Positions 7,992 through 17,833 of a stretch of 64,000 nucleotides of DNA are shown here, piece by piece. The notes under the pieces are model-generated. The model did not search any database and was not told where the DNA came from. It worked only from the letters and a program-made list of their open reading frames with translations. This DNA is from Lactococcus hircilactis. Lineage in GTDB: Bacteria; Bacillota; Bacilli; Lactobacillales; Streptococcaceae. The DNA lies in the NCBI RefSeq assembly GCF_009601015.1, contig NZ_WITJ01000004.1, positions 1-64,000 of the forward strand, in the 5' to 3' direction. Position 1 is the first letter of the stretch. Every line of letters starts with the position of its first letter. The position numbers and the translations under genes were made by a program.

Positions 7992-8753
7992 TTATCCAAA
8001 ACGTCCTGCAATATAATCTTCTGTTTCTTTTTTATCAGGATTTAAAAAGATTTTCTTTGTGTTCGCATATTCAATCAAATCACCGTTTAACATAAATGCT
8101 GTGCGATCAGAAATTCTGGACGCTTGCTGCATGCTGTGCGTCACAATGAGTATCGTGTAGTCTTTGCGTAACTCAAGCATTGTTTCTTCAACGCGTCCCG
8201 CTGAAATCGGATCCAGTGCAGAAGTTGGCTCATCCATCAAAATAATTTCAGGATTTACCGCAAGAACACGCGCAATACAAACCCGCTGCTGTTGCCCACC
8301 AGAAAGTCCTAAAGCAGAGCTGTGTAAAATATCTTTCACCTCGTCCCAAATATTGGCTGCTTTAAGCGAATTTTCAACGACTTCATCAAGCACCGCCTTA
8401 TCTTTCACTCCTTTGAGCCTCAAGCCATACACGACATTTTCATAAATCGAAAAAGGAAACGGATTGGGCTGTTGAAATACCATTCCAATTTCTTTTCTTA
8501 AATCCACTGTATCCACTTTTGAGCTGTAAATATTTTTTTCTTTATAGATGACTTCTCCAGTGATTGAAACAATCGGAATTAAATCATTCATCCGATTAAT
8601 CGAACGTAAAAGGGTTGATTTTCCACACCCAGACGGCCCAATCAATGCCGTAATTTCATTAGGATACACGTCCATACTGATTTCATTTAAAGCCTTCTTT
8701 TTTGCATAATAAAGACTCAAATCGTTAATTTTTAATATCGGTTCTTTTGTCAT
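7992..8753 (-). CDS. pstB: Phosphate ABC transporter ATPase PstB (distal copy)
   Basis: 253 residues starting at MTKEP (8753), chosen because GGAGAG lies just before it; the frame is open 18 bases further. Walker A is GPSGCGKST (~residue 38), the signature LSGGQQQR (~152) and Walker [13 protein letters not shown] (~172), followed by the switch His of THSM. It powers phosphate import through the PstC-PstA channel. Two different PstB genes in one operon is a known arrangement in lactococci and streptococci. This is the distal ATPase gene, between the first pstB and phoU. Confidence 0.95.
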   Translation of the reverse strand: MTKEPILKINDLSLYYAKKKALNEISMDVYPNEITALIGPSGCGKSTLLRSINRMNDLIPIVSITGEVIYKEKNIYSSKVDTVDLRKEIGMVFQQPNPFPFSIYENVVYGLRLKGVKDKAVLDEVVENSLKAANIWDEVKDILHSSALGLSGGQQQRVCIARVLAVNPEIILMDEPTSALDPISAGRVEETMLELRKDYTILIVTHSMQQASRISDRTAFMLNGDLIEYANTKKIFLNPDKKETEDYIAGRFG

Positions 8754-8791
8754 TTTCTCTCCAAATTGCACTCACACCGCCACATTATTTT

Positions 8792-8807
8792 CTGTCAGTA
8801 CTGACAA
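8792..8807. repeat. Dispersed palindrome between the two pstB genes
   Basis: CTGTCAGTACTGACAA in the 102-base gap between the tandem pstB genes. On the minus strand it is preceded by A/T-rich sequence without a good T-run, so it is probably not a full terminator. Confidence 0.85.
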
Positions 8808-8855
8808 AAAAATTTTAGCACCGTTTTTCATCCCGCCTTACGTCAGTTTATTTTT

Positions 8856-9662
8856 TTATCCAAAATGTCCAGAAACATAATCTTCCGTTGCTTTTAGTGT
8901 CGGCTGTGTAAAGATTTTGCTCGTTTCATCATATTCAATCAAATCTCCTGAATAATAAAACGCGGTATAATCACTCGCACGTGAAGCTTGCGCCATATTG
9001 TGCGTCACAATAATAATTGTATAATCCTTTTTCAAATCAGACATGGTTTCTTCGATTTGCATGGTCGAAATCGGATCAAGTGCTGAAGCGGGTTCATCCA
9101 TCAATAGAATATCTGGTTTCACAGAAAGTGCTCGTGCAATGCAAAGTCGCTGTGCCTGTCCTCCAGACATCGCAAGCGCAGAACCGTTGAGATTGTCTTT
9201 GACTTGATCCCAAAGCGCTGCCTGTTTTAGCGCTTTTTCCACGATCTCATCTAATTTTTTCTTCTCTTTAATACCTTCGCGCCGATGAATAAATGCAATG
9301 TTTTCATAAATTGATTTTGGAAATGGATTTGGACGTTGAAACACCATCCCAATTTGTTTTCTTACTTCGTACACATTGACTTTCGGATCATTAATATTGA
9401 CGCCTTCATAAGTGATTTCACCCGTCACACGTGCCCCATCAATTGTATCATTCATCCGATTTAATGCACGAAGATAAGTCGATTTCCCAGACCCTGACGG
9501 TCCAATCAATGCGGTAATTTTATTTTTGGGAAAACTCATGCTGACCCCATGAATGGCTTCTTTTGTGCCATTATAAAAAACGCGTAAATCTGTTGTTGAG
9601 AGTGCAATCTCTCGATCAAACGTCAAAATATGACGTTCATTCCAATCATAAGTTGTTGCCAT
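8856..9662 (-). CDS. pstB: Phosphate ABC transporter ATPase PstB (proximal copy)
   Basis: 268 residues. It has an extended N-terminus ([17 protein letters not shown]) before the ABC core, which distinguishes it from the distal copy. Walker A is GPSGSGKST, the signature MSGGQAQR and Walker [13 protein letters not shown]. It couples ATP hydrolysis to phosphate import. It lies 43 bases after pstA in the same operon. The start ATG is preceded by AAAGGAAAAG. The two copies may form a heterodimer or alternative homodimers; the sequence does not decide this. Confidence 0.95.
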   Translation of the reverse strand: MATTYDWNERHILTFDREIALSTTDLRVFYNGTKEAIHGVSMSFPKNKITALIGPSGSGKSTYLRALNRMNDTIDGARVTGEITYEGVNINDPKVNVYEVRKQIGMVFQRPNPFPKSIYENIAFIHRREGIKEKKKLDEIVEKALKQAALWDQVKDNLNGSALAMSGGQAQRLCIARALSVKPDILLMDEPASALDPISTMQIEETMSDLKKDYTIIIVTHNMAQASRASDYTAFYYSGDLIEYDETSKIFTQPTLKATEDYVSGHFG

Positions 9663-9705
9663 AAATTTTTTCTTTTCCTTTTTTCCTACACACGATCACG
9701 CGATT

Positions 9706-10593
9706 TTAATTTCCAGAAGTTAATTTTTTGTGAATCCGATTTCCAACAAAACGAGCACCTAAATTAAAGAGAAGAACAAAGATAATCAATACTGCAGAAG
9801 CGCCTGCAGAAATTTGTTGCGCCGTTGCGATTGTCCCTTCTGTATTTAACGCCCAAATGTGAACCGCCAATGTTTCAGCAGGTCTAAATAAAGAAAGTGG
9901 AGAAGTTAAACTCATCGGATTCCAATTGGCCCAATCAATCGGCAAGTTGGTTTGTCCAGCAGTATAAATCAAAGCAGCTGCTTCTCCAAAAACACGTCCA
10001 GATGAAAGGATTACTCCTGTGATAATCCCTGGTACCGCAGCAGGCAAGATGATTTGCGTCGCAGTTTCCCATTTTGATAGCCCTAATGCCAATCCGCCTT
10101 CGCGTTGCATCGTCGGAATCGCCCGAAGCGATTCTTCAACATTACGCGTCATCAACGGAAGATTAAATACCGTCAACGCCAAAGCTCCAGAGAGCACTGA
10201 AAATCCTAATCCAAATTGCAAAACAAAAACTAACATTCCAAATAATCCCACAACGATTGAAGGAAGTGAAGATAAGACTTCAATGGCTGATCTCACCCAT
10301 GATGTTAACCAATGTTTTTGATTGGCATATTCAGAAAGATAGATCCCTGCTCCCAAAGAAAGCGGAACTGAAATGATTAACGTTACCACTAACAAATAGA
10401 TGGAATTAAAGAGTTGTACCGCAACCCCACCACCTGTCAAAGGATTTGAGGCTGTTGTCAAGAACGTCCAAGAAACATGAGGAAGTCCTTTATATAAAAT
10501 ATAAATCAGTAGAAAAGCAAGAATCGCAACAATAATTCCTGAAAGGACATAGAGTACACCTGTTGCAATTTTATCTGTTCGTTTTGCATTCAT
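9706..10593 (-). CDS. pstA: Phosphate ABC transporter permease PstA
   Basis: 295 residues with about six transmembrane segments. The family cytoplasmic EAA-like loop is visible (LRAIPTMQREGGLALGLSKW, residues ~155-175). It forms the channel with PstC. Its ATG overlaps the stop of pstC by one base (TAATG), which indicates translational coupling. Confidence 0.95.
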   Translation of the reverse strand: MNAKRTDKIATGVLYVLSGIIVAILAFLLIYILYKGLPHVSWTFLTTASNPLTGGGVAVQLFNSIYLLVVTLIISVPLSLGAGIYLSEYANQKHWLTSWVRSAIEVLSSLPSIVVGLFGMLVFVLQFGLGFSVLSGALALTVFNLPLMTRNVEESLRAIPTMQREGGLALGLSKWETATQIILPAAVPGIITGVILSSGRVFGEAAALIYTAGQTNLPIDWANWNPMSLTSPLSLFRPAETLAVHIWALNTEGTIATAQQISAGASAVLIIFVLLFNLGARFVGNRIHKKLTSGN

Positions 10594-11516
10594 TATTTAA
10601 GTTGTCCTTTCTTTGCAATGGCGCGCATGGCAAGATTAAAAATGAGTGACATAATCAAAAGCAATAACGCAAGCGACCACAGCGCATTTGATTGAATTCC
10701 TGGTGTCGCATTTGGAATTCCTGACGTCAAGATGGAAGTCAATGTACTTGCTGGTGAAATCAAATCTTTTGGCATCATCACCGCATTTCCAACAACCATT
10801 TGAATCGCAAGTGCTTCACCAAAAGCACGCGCCATTCCAAAAATAACTGCAGTCAAAATTCCTGGCGCAGCCGCACGTAAAAGCACGCGCCAAATCGTTT
10901 GCCAGCGTGTTGCACCCAGTCCAAGTGAAGCTTCTTTATAATGTTTTGGAACAGCTTTTAGCGCATCGACTGTCATGCTTGTAACAGTCGGTAAGATCAT
11001 CACAAACAAAACAAAAACCCCAGAAAGAAGCCCAAGTCCTGTCCCACCAAACGCGTTTCGAATGATCGGCACAACAACCGTCAAACCAATAAATCCATAA
11101 ACAACTGATGGAATTCCAACCAAAAGTTCAACCACTGGTTGCAAGATTTTTTTCCCGTATTTTGGTGAAATTTCAGTCATATAAATCCCCGCTCCTATGG
11201 CAAAAGGTGTTGCCACAAGTGCAGATAAGACCGTGACAATCAAAGAGCCTGAAAACATAGGCAATGCCCCAACAGCGGGTTTCCCATCAGGACCCATATT
11301 CCCTGGGGACCAGTTGGTTCCAAAAAGGAAATTAAAGGGATTGACTTTATCTACAAAAAAAGTTGAGAGCCCTTTTTGCGCAACAAAGACGAGAATAGAA
11401 GCAACCACAAAGACAATTAATGCAATGCAAAGAAAAGTCAATGTTTTACCAAATTTTTCAAGGCGTGAATTTTTATTACTTGAAAGTAATTTTTCTTTTA
11501 TTTTTGAGTTTTCCAT
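10593..11516 (-). CDS. pstC: Phosphate ABC transporter permease PstC
   Basis: 307 residues and six predicted membrane segments. The loop ALKAVPKHYKEASLGLGATRW (about residue 190) and the N-terminal FNFLFGTNWSP mark PstC. It is the partner of PstA in the phosphate channel. It starts 39 bases after the proximal pstS of the operon, and its stop is shared with the pstA start. Confidence 0.95.
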   Translation of the reverse strand: MENSKIKEKLLSSNKNSRLEKFGKTLTFLCIALIVFVVASILVFVAQKGLSTFFVDKVNPFNFLFGTNWSPGNMGPDGKPAVGALPMFSGSLIVTVLSALVATPFAIGAGIYMTEISPKYGKKILQPVVELLVGIPSVVYGFIGLTVVVPIIRNAFGGTGLGLLSGVFVLFVMILPTVTSMTVDALKAVPKHYKEASLGLGATRWQTIWRVLLRAAAPGILTAVIFGMARAFGEALAIQMVVGNAVMMPKDLISPASTLTSILTSGIPNATPGIQSNALWSLALLLLIMSLIFNLAMRAIAKKGQLK

Positions 11517-11555
11517 AAAGACCTAACTAATTTTTATTGTGTGACGAAACGTCTT

Positions 11556-12407
11556 TTATTTTAATACACTCACCGATCCATGCGCGTCGCGATCGACTTT
11601 CATTTCTGAAACACTGATATACCCCAATTTATTTAAGGTTTTAGTATCGTTCGTGACATAGTTGATGAATTTATCTTCAACTTTATTTTCTTTTGAATTG
11701 TTCGTGTACATGTGTTCGTATGACCAAATTTTCCATTTATTAATTTTTACATTTTCATCATTGGGTTCAACACTATTAATCTGAAGGGGTTTTACTCCTG
11801 ATTTGTGAATGTATGAAAATGAAACATAAGAAATCGCACCCGGCGTTTGCCCCACTAATTGAACCACTGATCCTGAAGCATCCTGAGTTGGACCATTGAT
11901 TTCTACTGCACCATTAAGACCGTATTTATCAAAATTAACTCGTGTCCCTGATCCTGCAGTCCGTCCAATGACAGTAATTTTTTGATTCGGACCTTCTACT
12001 TGCTTCCAATTTGTGATTTTTCCAGTAAAAATGTCTGTCAATTGCTGATCAGTGAGATTAGAAACTTTCAGTTTTTCGTTAACAATTGGTGCAAAACCAA
12101 CGACTGCAACCTTATGATCTGTAATTTTATTTGCTGTTATCCCTGTTTTTTCTTCAGCAAAAATATCCGAATTCCCAATTTGAAAAGATCCTGCTGCAAC
12201 TTGTGCTAATCCTACACCAGATCCTCCACCTTGAACCATGATGATTTCTTTTGGATTTTTTTTCATATAATCCAAAGACGCCTGTTCGACTAGTGGCTGT
12301 AATGCCGTTGAGCCGCCTGCTGTGACCTGTTTATTTCCTGCACCACATGCACTCAATAAAAAGAGGCCTGAAAGGGCAGCAAACGTGATTAAAATTTTCT
12401 TTTTCAT
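11556..12407 (-). CDS. pstS: Phosphate-binding lipoprotein PstS (second in operon)
   Basis: 283 residues. The N-terminus is a lipoprotein signal with lipobox LSAC (Cys ~21). Phosphate-binding loops are present: GGSTALQPLV, QGGGSGVGLAQV and GRTAGSGTRVNF. It captures phosphate outside the membrane for PstC-PstA. It is paralogous to the PstS encoded at 12748-13635; the two share most of these motifs. It has its own promoter, with a -10 box only six bases before the ATG and two Pho-box repeats upstream, so it can be expressed apart from the first pstS. Confidence 0.95.
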   Translation of the reverse strand: MKKKILITFAALSGLFLLSACGAGNKQVTAGGSTALQPLVEQASLDYMKKNPKEIIMVQGGGSGVGLAQVAAGSFQIGNSDIFAEEKTGITANKITDHKVAVVGFAPIVNEKLKVSNLTDQQLTDIFTGKITNWKQVEGPNQKITVIGRTAGSGTRVNFDKYGLNGAVEINGPTQDASGSVVQLVGQTPGAISYVSFSYIHKSGVKPLQINSVEPNDENVKINKWKIWSYEHMYTNNSKENKVEDKFINYVTNDTKTLNKLGYISVSEMKVDRDAHGSVSVLK

Positions 12408-12413
12408 ACTCCA

Positions 12414-12479
12414 ATTATAGCATAATCGTGTGCATCTTTTTAAAACAAGAAAGCGTTATTTTGTAAATATTTTGTAAAT
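12414..12479 (-). promoter_or_regulatory. Internal Pho-box promoter of the second pstS; leaderless candidate
   Basis: On the minus strand TATAAT with TGC before it (extended -10) is at 12419-12414, six bases from the ATG at 12407. Further upstream are two identical 11-bp repeats ATTTACAAAAT (12458-12479), the spacing expected of a PhoP binding site. A GGAG one base before the ATG is too close for a normal ribosome site. Confidence 0.65.
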
Positions 12480-12747
12480 GAGAAACACAAACAGCACAGT
12501 CTTTTTATAAGCTGTGCCATTCTATGAAAAGAAAATTTTGAAGGCCTCAGCAGCTTTTATTTGCTAAGGAATGATTTAACTTCATATTCGTGTGATGAAT
12601 GTCAAATCTCGGATCTGCTGAACGAGTGTGTTGTACTTATTTGGGAAAAGCGTATCAAAGAGAAAAAATTTGGCATCGTTTTTTCATCTTTGTTTCAGCA
12701 GATGCGAGATCTGACAGTCCTGTCACCGTTGTCAAATCGTATGTGTT
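12480..12747 (-). other. Structured spacer between the two pstS genes
   Basis: This gap holds no credible gene. It contains a hairpin with stem GCACAG / CTGTGC (12493-12518) with only a poor T-run. It also contains a 22-bp inverted repeat with two mismatches, arms 12601-12622 and 12694-12715. Inside that lies a smaller stem (AAAGAGAAAAAA near 12657-12668 with TTTTTTCATCTTT near 12680-12692). Plus-strand reading frames across it are antisense to pstS or chance. Confidence 0.55.
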
Positions 12748-13635
12748 TTATTTTTTCGTCACGTTTCCGCTGCTGTCGCGATCAACTTTCATATCAGAAA
12801 CCGCAATGTATCCCAATTTTTTGAGGTCACTGCTGTCATTTGATACATATTTGATGAATGCTTTTTCTGCTGCAGTCACTTTTTTCGTATTGACATACAT
12901 GTGTTCGTATGACCATACTTTCCAATCATTCGTTTGCACGTTTTCATCTGTTGGTTTTACTCCATCAATGCTGAGTGCTTTAACATCTGGATTCGTACTT
13001 AAGTAAGAAAATGCAACATAAGAGATTGCTCCTGGTGTTTGTCCTACCATTTGGACCACTGATCCTGAAGCATCTTGTGTTGGACCATTGACCTCAGCAG
13101 CTTTTCCTAAAGCAAAATTATCAAAGTTGACCCGCGTTCCTGATCCTGCAGTCCGTCCGATCACTGTAATTTTTTGATCTGATCCCCCCACTTGATTCCA
13201 ATTGGTTACTTTTCCTGTAAAAATGTCAATCAATTGTTGTTGAGTCAAGTTGTCTGTTTTTGTTTTCGTATTCACAATCGGTGCAAATCCAACAACAGCG
13301 ACTTTATTGTCTGTCAGTGCTGACGCATCGATTCCTGATTTTTCTTCCGCAAAAATATCTGAGTTCCCAATTTGGAAAGATCCAGCAACAGTTTGTGTCA
13401 ATCCAACACCAGAACCGCCCCCTTGAACGGTAATTTGAACACTTGGATTTTTAGCCATAAATTCTGTTGATGCTTGTTGTACCAATGGCTGCAAGGCTGT
13501 CGAACCACCTGAAATAATTTTTCCTGACAATGCTTTTGAACTGTCAGAAGTTGAGGTAGATGATTTTGAACCACATGCTGCAAGACTAATGAGTGCAGCG
13601 CCAGCAATGATACCCGCAAGAATTTGCTTTTTCAT
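12748..13635 (-). CDS. pstS: Phosphate-binding lipoprotein PstS (first in operon)
   Basis: 295 residues from MKKQIL at 13635, which follows GGAG with good spacing; the frame is open 51 bases further but without a ribosome site. Lipobox is LAAC (Cys ~21), followed by a Ser/Thr linker. Binding loops are GGSTALQPLV, QGGGSGVGLTQT and GRTAGSGTRVNF. It is the first gene of the seven-gene operon (two pstS, pstC, pstA, two pstB, phoU). The promoter upstream carries a five-unit Pho box. A variant dispersed palindrome lies inside (13312-13325). Confidence 0.95.
   Translation of the reverse strand: MKKQILAGIIAGAALISLAACGSKSSTSTSDSSKALSGKIISGGSTALQPLVQQASTEFMAKNPSVQITVQGGGSGVGLTQTVAGSFQIGNSDIFAEEKSGIDASALTDNKVAVVGFAPIVNTKTKTDNLTQQQLIDIFTGKVTNWNQVGGSDQKITVIGRTAGSGTRVNFDNFALGKAAEVNGPTQDASGSVVQMVGQTPGAISYVAFSYLSTNPDVKALSIDGVKPTDENVQTNDWKVWSYEHMYVNTKKVTAAEKAFIKYVSNDSSDLKKLGYIAVSDMKVDRDSSGNVTKK
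13312..13325. repeat. Dispersed palindrome, variant copy in pstS
   Basis: CTGTCAGTGCTGAC followed by G instead of A; coding strand reads S-A-L-T-D. Confidence 0.55.
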
Positions 13636-13706
13636 GATATTTCTCCAATAATTTCTATTTTTGTTGAGTAGATGATCTACTCGCAAGCCTTTTTGCTTAC
13701 ATTATT

Positions 13707-13784
13707 ATTGTAGCATGCGACTTTTAATTTAAATGTAAATACTAAGCAAATAAAAAGTAAATGCTTTGTAAATAAAAATGTAAC
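13707..13784 (-). promoter_or_regulatory. Main pst operon promoter with a five-unit Pho box
   Basis: On the minus strand, five consecutive 11-bp units begin GTTACA, ATTTAC, ATTTAC, ATTTGC and ATTTAC (13784 down to 13730). An extended -10 TGC-TACAAT follows at 13712-13707 with no -35 consensus. This is the layout of a PhoP-activated promoter, with the activator sites replacing the -35 box. Transcription starts about 60 bases before the pstS ATG. Confidence 0.8.
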
Positions 13785-13786
13785 AT

Positions 13787-13814
13787 AAAAAACTGTCAGT
13801 ACTGACAGCTTTTT
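13787..13814 (-). terminator. smpB terminator built on the dispersed palindrome
   Basis: On the minus strand AAAAAG, CTGTCAGTACTGACAG (13808-13793), then T6. It lies 9 bases after the smpB stop and directly upstream of the Pho box. Confidence 0.8.
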
Positions 13815-13822
13815 AACGGCTA

Positions 13823-14290
13823 TTATCGATTATAGTTTTTAAGTTGGCGCGAAATGTCTTTATTTTGCTCTCTGCGCTTAATTGTTTCACGTTTATCGTA
13901 TTCTTTTTTTCCTCGCGCCAGTCCCATCAAGACTTTGGCAAATCCATTTTTTAGATAAACTTTCAATGGAACAAAGGTAATTCCTGTTTCTGTGAGCGAT
14001 TTCTGGATTTTTGAAATTTCCTTTTTCTTGAATAGCAATTTTCGAGTCCTTAATTCGTCAACATTGAATCTATTTCCCTCTTCAAACGGTGCAATATGTA
14101 CATTTGCTAACCAAACTTCGCCATCTTTCACGCGTGCAAAACCATCTCTGAGTTGTATTTTTGATTGCCGTATGGCCTTAATTTCTGTTCCTGTCAGAAC
14201 AATCCCTGCTTCAAACGTCTCAAAAATTTCATAATCATGTCTGGCTTTTTTATTTTGCGCTAACGGTTTATCTTCTGTATTTTTAACCAT
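13823..14290 (-). CDS. smpB: SsrA-binding protein SmpB
   Basis: 155 residues, the standard length. It binds tmRNA and delivers it to stalled ribosomes. The N-terminal core has [22 protein letters not shown] and the central [16 protein letters not shown]; the basic C-terminal tail ([18 protein letters not shown]) enters the mRNA channel in the family. The ATG follows AAGGA. It stands alone and ends in a palindrome-based terminator. Confidence 0.96.
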   Translation of the reverse strand: MVKNTEDKPLAQNKKARHDYEIFETFEAGIVLTGTEIKAIRQSKIQLRDGFARVKDGEVWLANVHIAPFEEGNRFNVDELRTRKLLFKKKEISKIQKSLTETGITFVPLKVYLKNGFAKVLMGLARGKKEYDKRETIKRREQNKDISRQLKNYNR

Positions 14291-14320
14291 ATTTTCCTTG
14301 CTCTTAAAAATGTCTGTTTT

Positions 14321-14938
14321 TTATGATGGGAGCTGCGTTGCTTGATCTACAATTTGATGATTATTTTTGCTAAGCGAAGCATATTTTGTCATTAAATCGG
14401 ACTTCAAGACAGTTTCTTTGAGCTGCCATTGGATGTGATTCCAATCTCCATCAAAACCACTGTGACTTGATGGAACGTAAAATTCAACACTCTCTGGTTT
14501 CATGACAAATTTTGCTGAATTTTTTTGTCGCGCAAGAGAGATTCCAGCATAAGCATTACCTACTTTTTGTCCATCTTGATACATTTTTGATCCATTTTGA
14601 CCATCATTGACAAAATATGTCGTGAGAGTATCCACATGATAGACCGTATATTGCCCTTGACTATTTTGCAGCCATGTTGCTAAGATTTGATCTTTTTCAC
14701 TGGTTGATAAATCGTCAAATCTGGCATCCTTTGAACTTTGAGAAGTGGATGTCGTTGATGAACTTGATGACGTTGGTTGAGATGATGAAGTGCTGGTGCT
14801 GTTTTTTGACGTTTGACTTGATGCCACCTGTGTTGATTGGCTAGAATGTTGCGTCGCGCTCTTTTTTTGATTAGAAGTACACGCACTTAAAACTGTAAGT
14901 GCTAAAACACTGAAAACAAATACTGGTATTTTTTTCAT
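14321..14938 (-). CDS. Lipoprotein of unknown function
   Basis: 205 residues from the ATG at 14938, which follows AGGAGG; the open frame begins 45 bases earlier. The signal peptide ends in lipobox LSAC (Cys ~19). Residues ~22-70 are a Ser/Thr/Gln-rich linker typical of surface lipoproteins. The C-terminal ~130 residues form one globular domain with DDLSTSEKDQILATWL at its start and HSGFDGDWNHIQWQLKE towards the end. I do not recognise the domain with certainty. It sits 30 bases before smpB on the same strand. Confidence 0.75.
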   Translation of the reverse strand: MKKIPVFVFSVLALTVLSACTSNQKKSATQHSSQSTQVASSQTSKNSTSTSSSQPTSSSSSTTSTSQSSKDARFDDLSTSEKDQILATWLQNSQGQYTVYHVDTLTTYFVNDGQNGSKMYQDGQKVGNAYAGISLARQKNSAKFVMKPESVEFYVPSSHSGFDGDWNHIQWQLKETVLKSDLMTKYASLSKNNHQIVDQATQLPS

Positions 14939-15016
14939 CTGAATTCCTCCTATTTCCTTTATTTTATCATAAAAATAGCTCAAAAACTCAGCTTCTTTCT
15001 TCTGAGTTCTTGTTTT

Positions 15017-17641
15017 TTATTTTAAATTTTCTGCGACATGATTAAGAAGTTCGGAAATTCCATTTGCATTCGCTCCACCTGCCATTGCTAAATCAGGTTT
15101 TCCACCTCCACGTCCATCAATGTATGGTGCAAGCGCTTTGACCACATTTCCTGCTTTAATTTCAGGCTTTTTACTTGCCACAAGTACATTTACTTTTTCA
15201 CCAATTTTTGCGACCAAAATCAATTCATCTGACCATTCTTTTTGTTTCCAAAGATCCGCCAATTGTCGTAAACCATTGATGTCTGAAACTTTGACTTGTG
15301 CTGCAATAAAACTTGTTGTTCCCACATTTTGTACATTTTTGAAAAGTTCTTCGGACTGGCTTACTGCAAGTTTTCCAGTCAGTGCTTCATTTTCTTTTTG
15401 TACTGTTTTGAGTTCCTCTTGGAGCGCTGAAACTTTTGAAAGTACTTGTGTAGCTTGTGGTGCTTTGATGACATTTGCCACTTCAAGTAACGTTTTTTCA
15501 CTATTCACAAACGCTTCATACGCTTTTTGACCTGTGAGCGCTGTGATTCTGCGTACTCCTGAACCAATTCCTTCTTCTTTTACAATCTTGAACAGTCCAA
15601 TTTCGCTGGTGGTTTTCGTGTGTGTTCCACCACAAAGTTCAACTGAATAATCCCCAATCACAACCACGCGAATATTAGTGCCGTATTTTTCGCCAAATAA
15701 GGCTGCAGCGCCCATTTCTTTCGCTTGATCGACTGACAGATCTGTCCGCGTTTGAATCGTAATGTTTTCCCAAATTTTTTCGTTCACTTCTTGTTCAAGT
15801 GCCGCAAGTTCTTCTTTGGTCACTTGAGCAAAATGCGTAAAATCAAAACGTAAGAAGTCCACTTCATTGAGTGATCCTGCTTGAAGTGCATGTTTCCCGA
15901 CAATGTTGTGAAGTGCGGCATGAAGTAAGTGAGTGGCGGTATGATTTTTGACAACCGCATTGCGACGGACCTCATCAATCTCAAGATGATACGTCTCTCC
16001 TACTGTCAGTGCTGACAAAACATTGACCGTATGCAAATTTTGACCGTGAGGAGCATGTTGCACATCTGTGACTACTGCCACAACATCCCCATCTTCATTT
16101 TTGATGACTCCGTGATCGGACACTTGTCCTCCCATTTCCGCATAAAATGGTGTTTGGTCAAAGATGATCTGTGCAGTGCCTGATGCTAGTGTTGACACTT
16201 TTTTGTCAGCACTGACAATCACTGAAATCTTACTTTTAGCTGCGTGCACATCATATAAAAATTCAGATGCTTCTTCAATTGAGCTGAGTGTTTCATTTTG
16301 CGCCCCCATAGAGCCACCTTTAACCACTGCTGCACGTGCCCTTGCTTGTTGAGCTTTCATCGCTGCATCAAAACCAGCATGATCAATCTTAAAGCCTTCA
16401 TCCTGCGCCAATTCTTCTGTTAATTCGACAGGAAAACCATACGTATCGTACAAACGGAAAATATCAGCCCCGTCAATCGTGTCTTTTCCTTGAGTTTTTA
16501 GTTCACTTAATAAATCATCGATTAATTTTTGTCCAGCATCAATCGTTCGATTAAACGTTTCTTCTTCGCGATCAATAATTTTTTCGATAAAATCAGCTTT
16601 TTCAAGAACTTCAGGATAGTAATTTTCCATCACTTGACCTACAATTTTGACCAAACTTGCAAGGAATTTCCCTTGAATCCCCAATCGTTTTCCATGCATT
16701 ACCGCACGACGTAAGAGCCGTCTAAGCACATAGCCGCGGCCTTCATTTCCTGGCAATGCACCATCGCCAATCGCAAAACTCAACGAGCGAATATGATCAG
16801 CAATCACTTTAAAACTCATGTTATTGCCATCAGGATCATACGTTTTTCCGGATAATCTTTCAATTTCGTGAATGATCGGCAAAAACAGATCCGTATCAAA
16901 ATTCGTCCGCCCCTCTTGGATGATACAAGCCATGCGCTCAAGTCCCATTCCTGTATCAATATTTTTTTGAGGCAGCTCTTTATATTGCTTGCGAGAAACG
17001 CTTGGATCTGCATTAAATTGACTCAACACGATATTGTAAATTTCAATGTAGCGATCATTTTCAATGTCCTCACTCAACAAACGTAAGCCAATGTTTTCAG
17101 GATCATACTGTGCGCCACGATCAAAGAAAATTTCCGTATCTGGACCTGAAGGTCCTGCACCAATTTCCCAAAAATTATCCTCAATCGGTACAAGATGCGA
17201 GGCAGGTAATCCAACCTCAACCCAACGCTGATACGTTTCTTGGTCATCTGGATAATACGTCACATAGAGTTTTTCTACTGGAAAACCATAATATTTCTCA
17301 TCTGTCAGCATCTCAAAAGCATAAGCAATCGCTTCTGTTCTAAAATAATCCCCAATTGAAAAATTTCCCATCATTTCAAACATCGTGTGATGGCGTGCTG
17401 TTTTTCCAACATTTTCAATATCGTTTGTGCGAATTGATTTTTGAGAACTCGTCATGCGTGGATTTTCAGGTACAACAGAGCCGTCAAAATATTTTTTCAT
17501 TGTCGCAACGCCAGAGTTTATCCAAAGTAACGTCGGATCATTCACAGGAACAAGGGATTGTGACGGCATAATCGTTGATCCTTTCGACTCAAAAAAATTG
17601 AGGAAAGTGTCACGAATTTCTGCTGAGGTCATGTATTTCAT
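15017..17641 (-). CDS. alaS: Alanyl-tRNA synthetase
   Basis: 874 residues from ATG 17641 ([13 protein letters not shown]), chosen because GGAG lies seven bases upstream; an ATG 12 bases earlier has no such site. It charges tRNA-Ala. The class II core occupies the first ~450 residues. The editing domain has the zinc pair HTATHLLH (~570) and CGGTH (~670), and the C-terminal C-Ala domain ends in [12 protein letters not shown]. It is preceded by a T-box leader. Two exact palindrome copies lie inside (16004-16018, 16203-16218). Confidence 0.97.
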   Translation of the reverse strand: MKYMTSAEIRDTFLNFFESKGSTIMPSQSLVPVNDPTLLWINSGVATMKKYFDGSVVPENPRMTSSQKSIRTNDIENVGKTARHHTMFEMMGNFSIGDYFRTEAIAYAFEMLTDEKYYGFPVEKLYVTYYPDDQETYQRWVEVGLPASHLVPIEDNFWEIGAGPSGPDTEIFFDRGAQYDPENIGLRLLSEDIENDRYIEIYNIVLSQFNADPSVSRKQYKELPQKNIDTGMGLERMACIIQEGRTNFDTDLFLPIIHEIERLSGKTYDPDGNNMSFKVIADHIRSLSFAIGDGALPGNEGRGYVLRRLLRRAVMHGKRLGIQGKFLASLVKIVGQVMENYYPEVLEKADFIEKIIDREEETFNRTIDAGQKLIDDLLSELKTQGKDTIDGADIFRLYDTYGFPVELTEELAQDEGFKIDHAGFDAAMKAQQARARAAVVKGGSMGAQNETLSSIEEASEFLYDVHAAKSKISVIVSADKKVSTLASGTAQIIFDQTPFYAEMGGQVSDHGVIKNEDGDVVAVVTDVQHAPHGQNLHTVNVLSALTVGETYHLEIDEVRRNAVVKNHTATHLLHAALHNIVGKHALQAGSLNEVDFLRFDFTHFAQVTKEELAALEQEVNEKIWENITIQTRTDLSVDQAKEMGAAALFGEKYGTNIRVVVIGDYSVELCGGTHTKTTSEIGLFKIVKEEGIGSGVRRITALTGQKAYEAFVNSEKTLLEVANVIKAPQATQVLSKVSALQEELKTVQKENEALTGKLAVSQSEELFKNVQNVGTTSFIAAQVKVSDINGLRQLADLWKQKEWSDELILVAKIGEKVNVLVASKKPEIKAGNVVKALAPYIDGRGGGKPDLAMAGGANANGISELLNHVAENLK
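16004..16018. repeat. Dispersed palindrome, exact copy in alaS
   Basis: CTGTCAGTGCTGACA; coding strand read as L-S-A-L-T in the editing-domain region. Confidence 0.85.
16203..16218. repeat. Dispersed palindrome, second exact copy in alaS
   Basis: TTGTCAGCACTGACAA; coding strand read as V-S-A-D-K. Confidence 0.85.
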
Positions 17642-17682
17642 TTTTTTCTCCATTTTTTACTCGATTGCCACAAAAAAACTTT

Positions 17683-17698
17683 TTGTCAGTGCTGACAG
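17683..17698. repeat. Dispersed palindrome in the alaS leader, near the start codon
   Basis: TTGTCAGTGCTGACAG, about 40 bases before the alaS ATG and after the T-box terminator. Confidence 0.85.
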
Positions 17699-17782
17699 CT
17701 TTTTGTGATCAGAAAACTTCTGATCGTGCAAATTTCGAGCATGTTTTCATCGTAATTTTTGTCTGTACTGTCTATTTTTATT

Positions 17783-17798
17783 CTGTCAGTACTGACAA
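17783..17798. repeat. Dispersed palindrome in the alaS leader, after the T-box terminator
   Basis: CTGTCAGTACTGACAA, exactly 100 bases from the copy at 17683, with unpaired A/T-rich sequence between. Confidence 0.85.
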
Positions 17799-17833
17799 AT
17801 TTATTTTTGTGATATTATTCACAATAAAAATTC

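Noticed and set aside
12493-12518. Hairpin as a strong terminator of the first pstS
   Set aside because: The stem is short and no continuous T-run follows on the minus strand; read-through to the second pstS is likely.
12561-13006. Plus-strand open frames across the pstS spacer
   Set aside because: They run antisense into pstS and have cysteine/phenylalanine-rich, non-protein-like translations.
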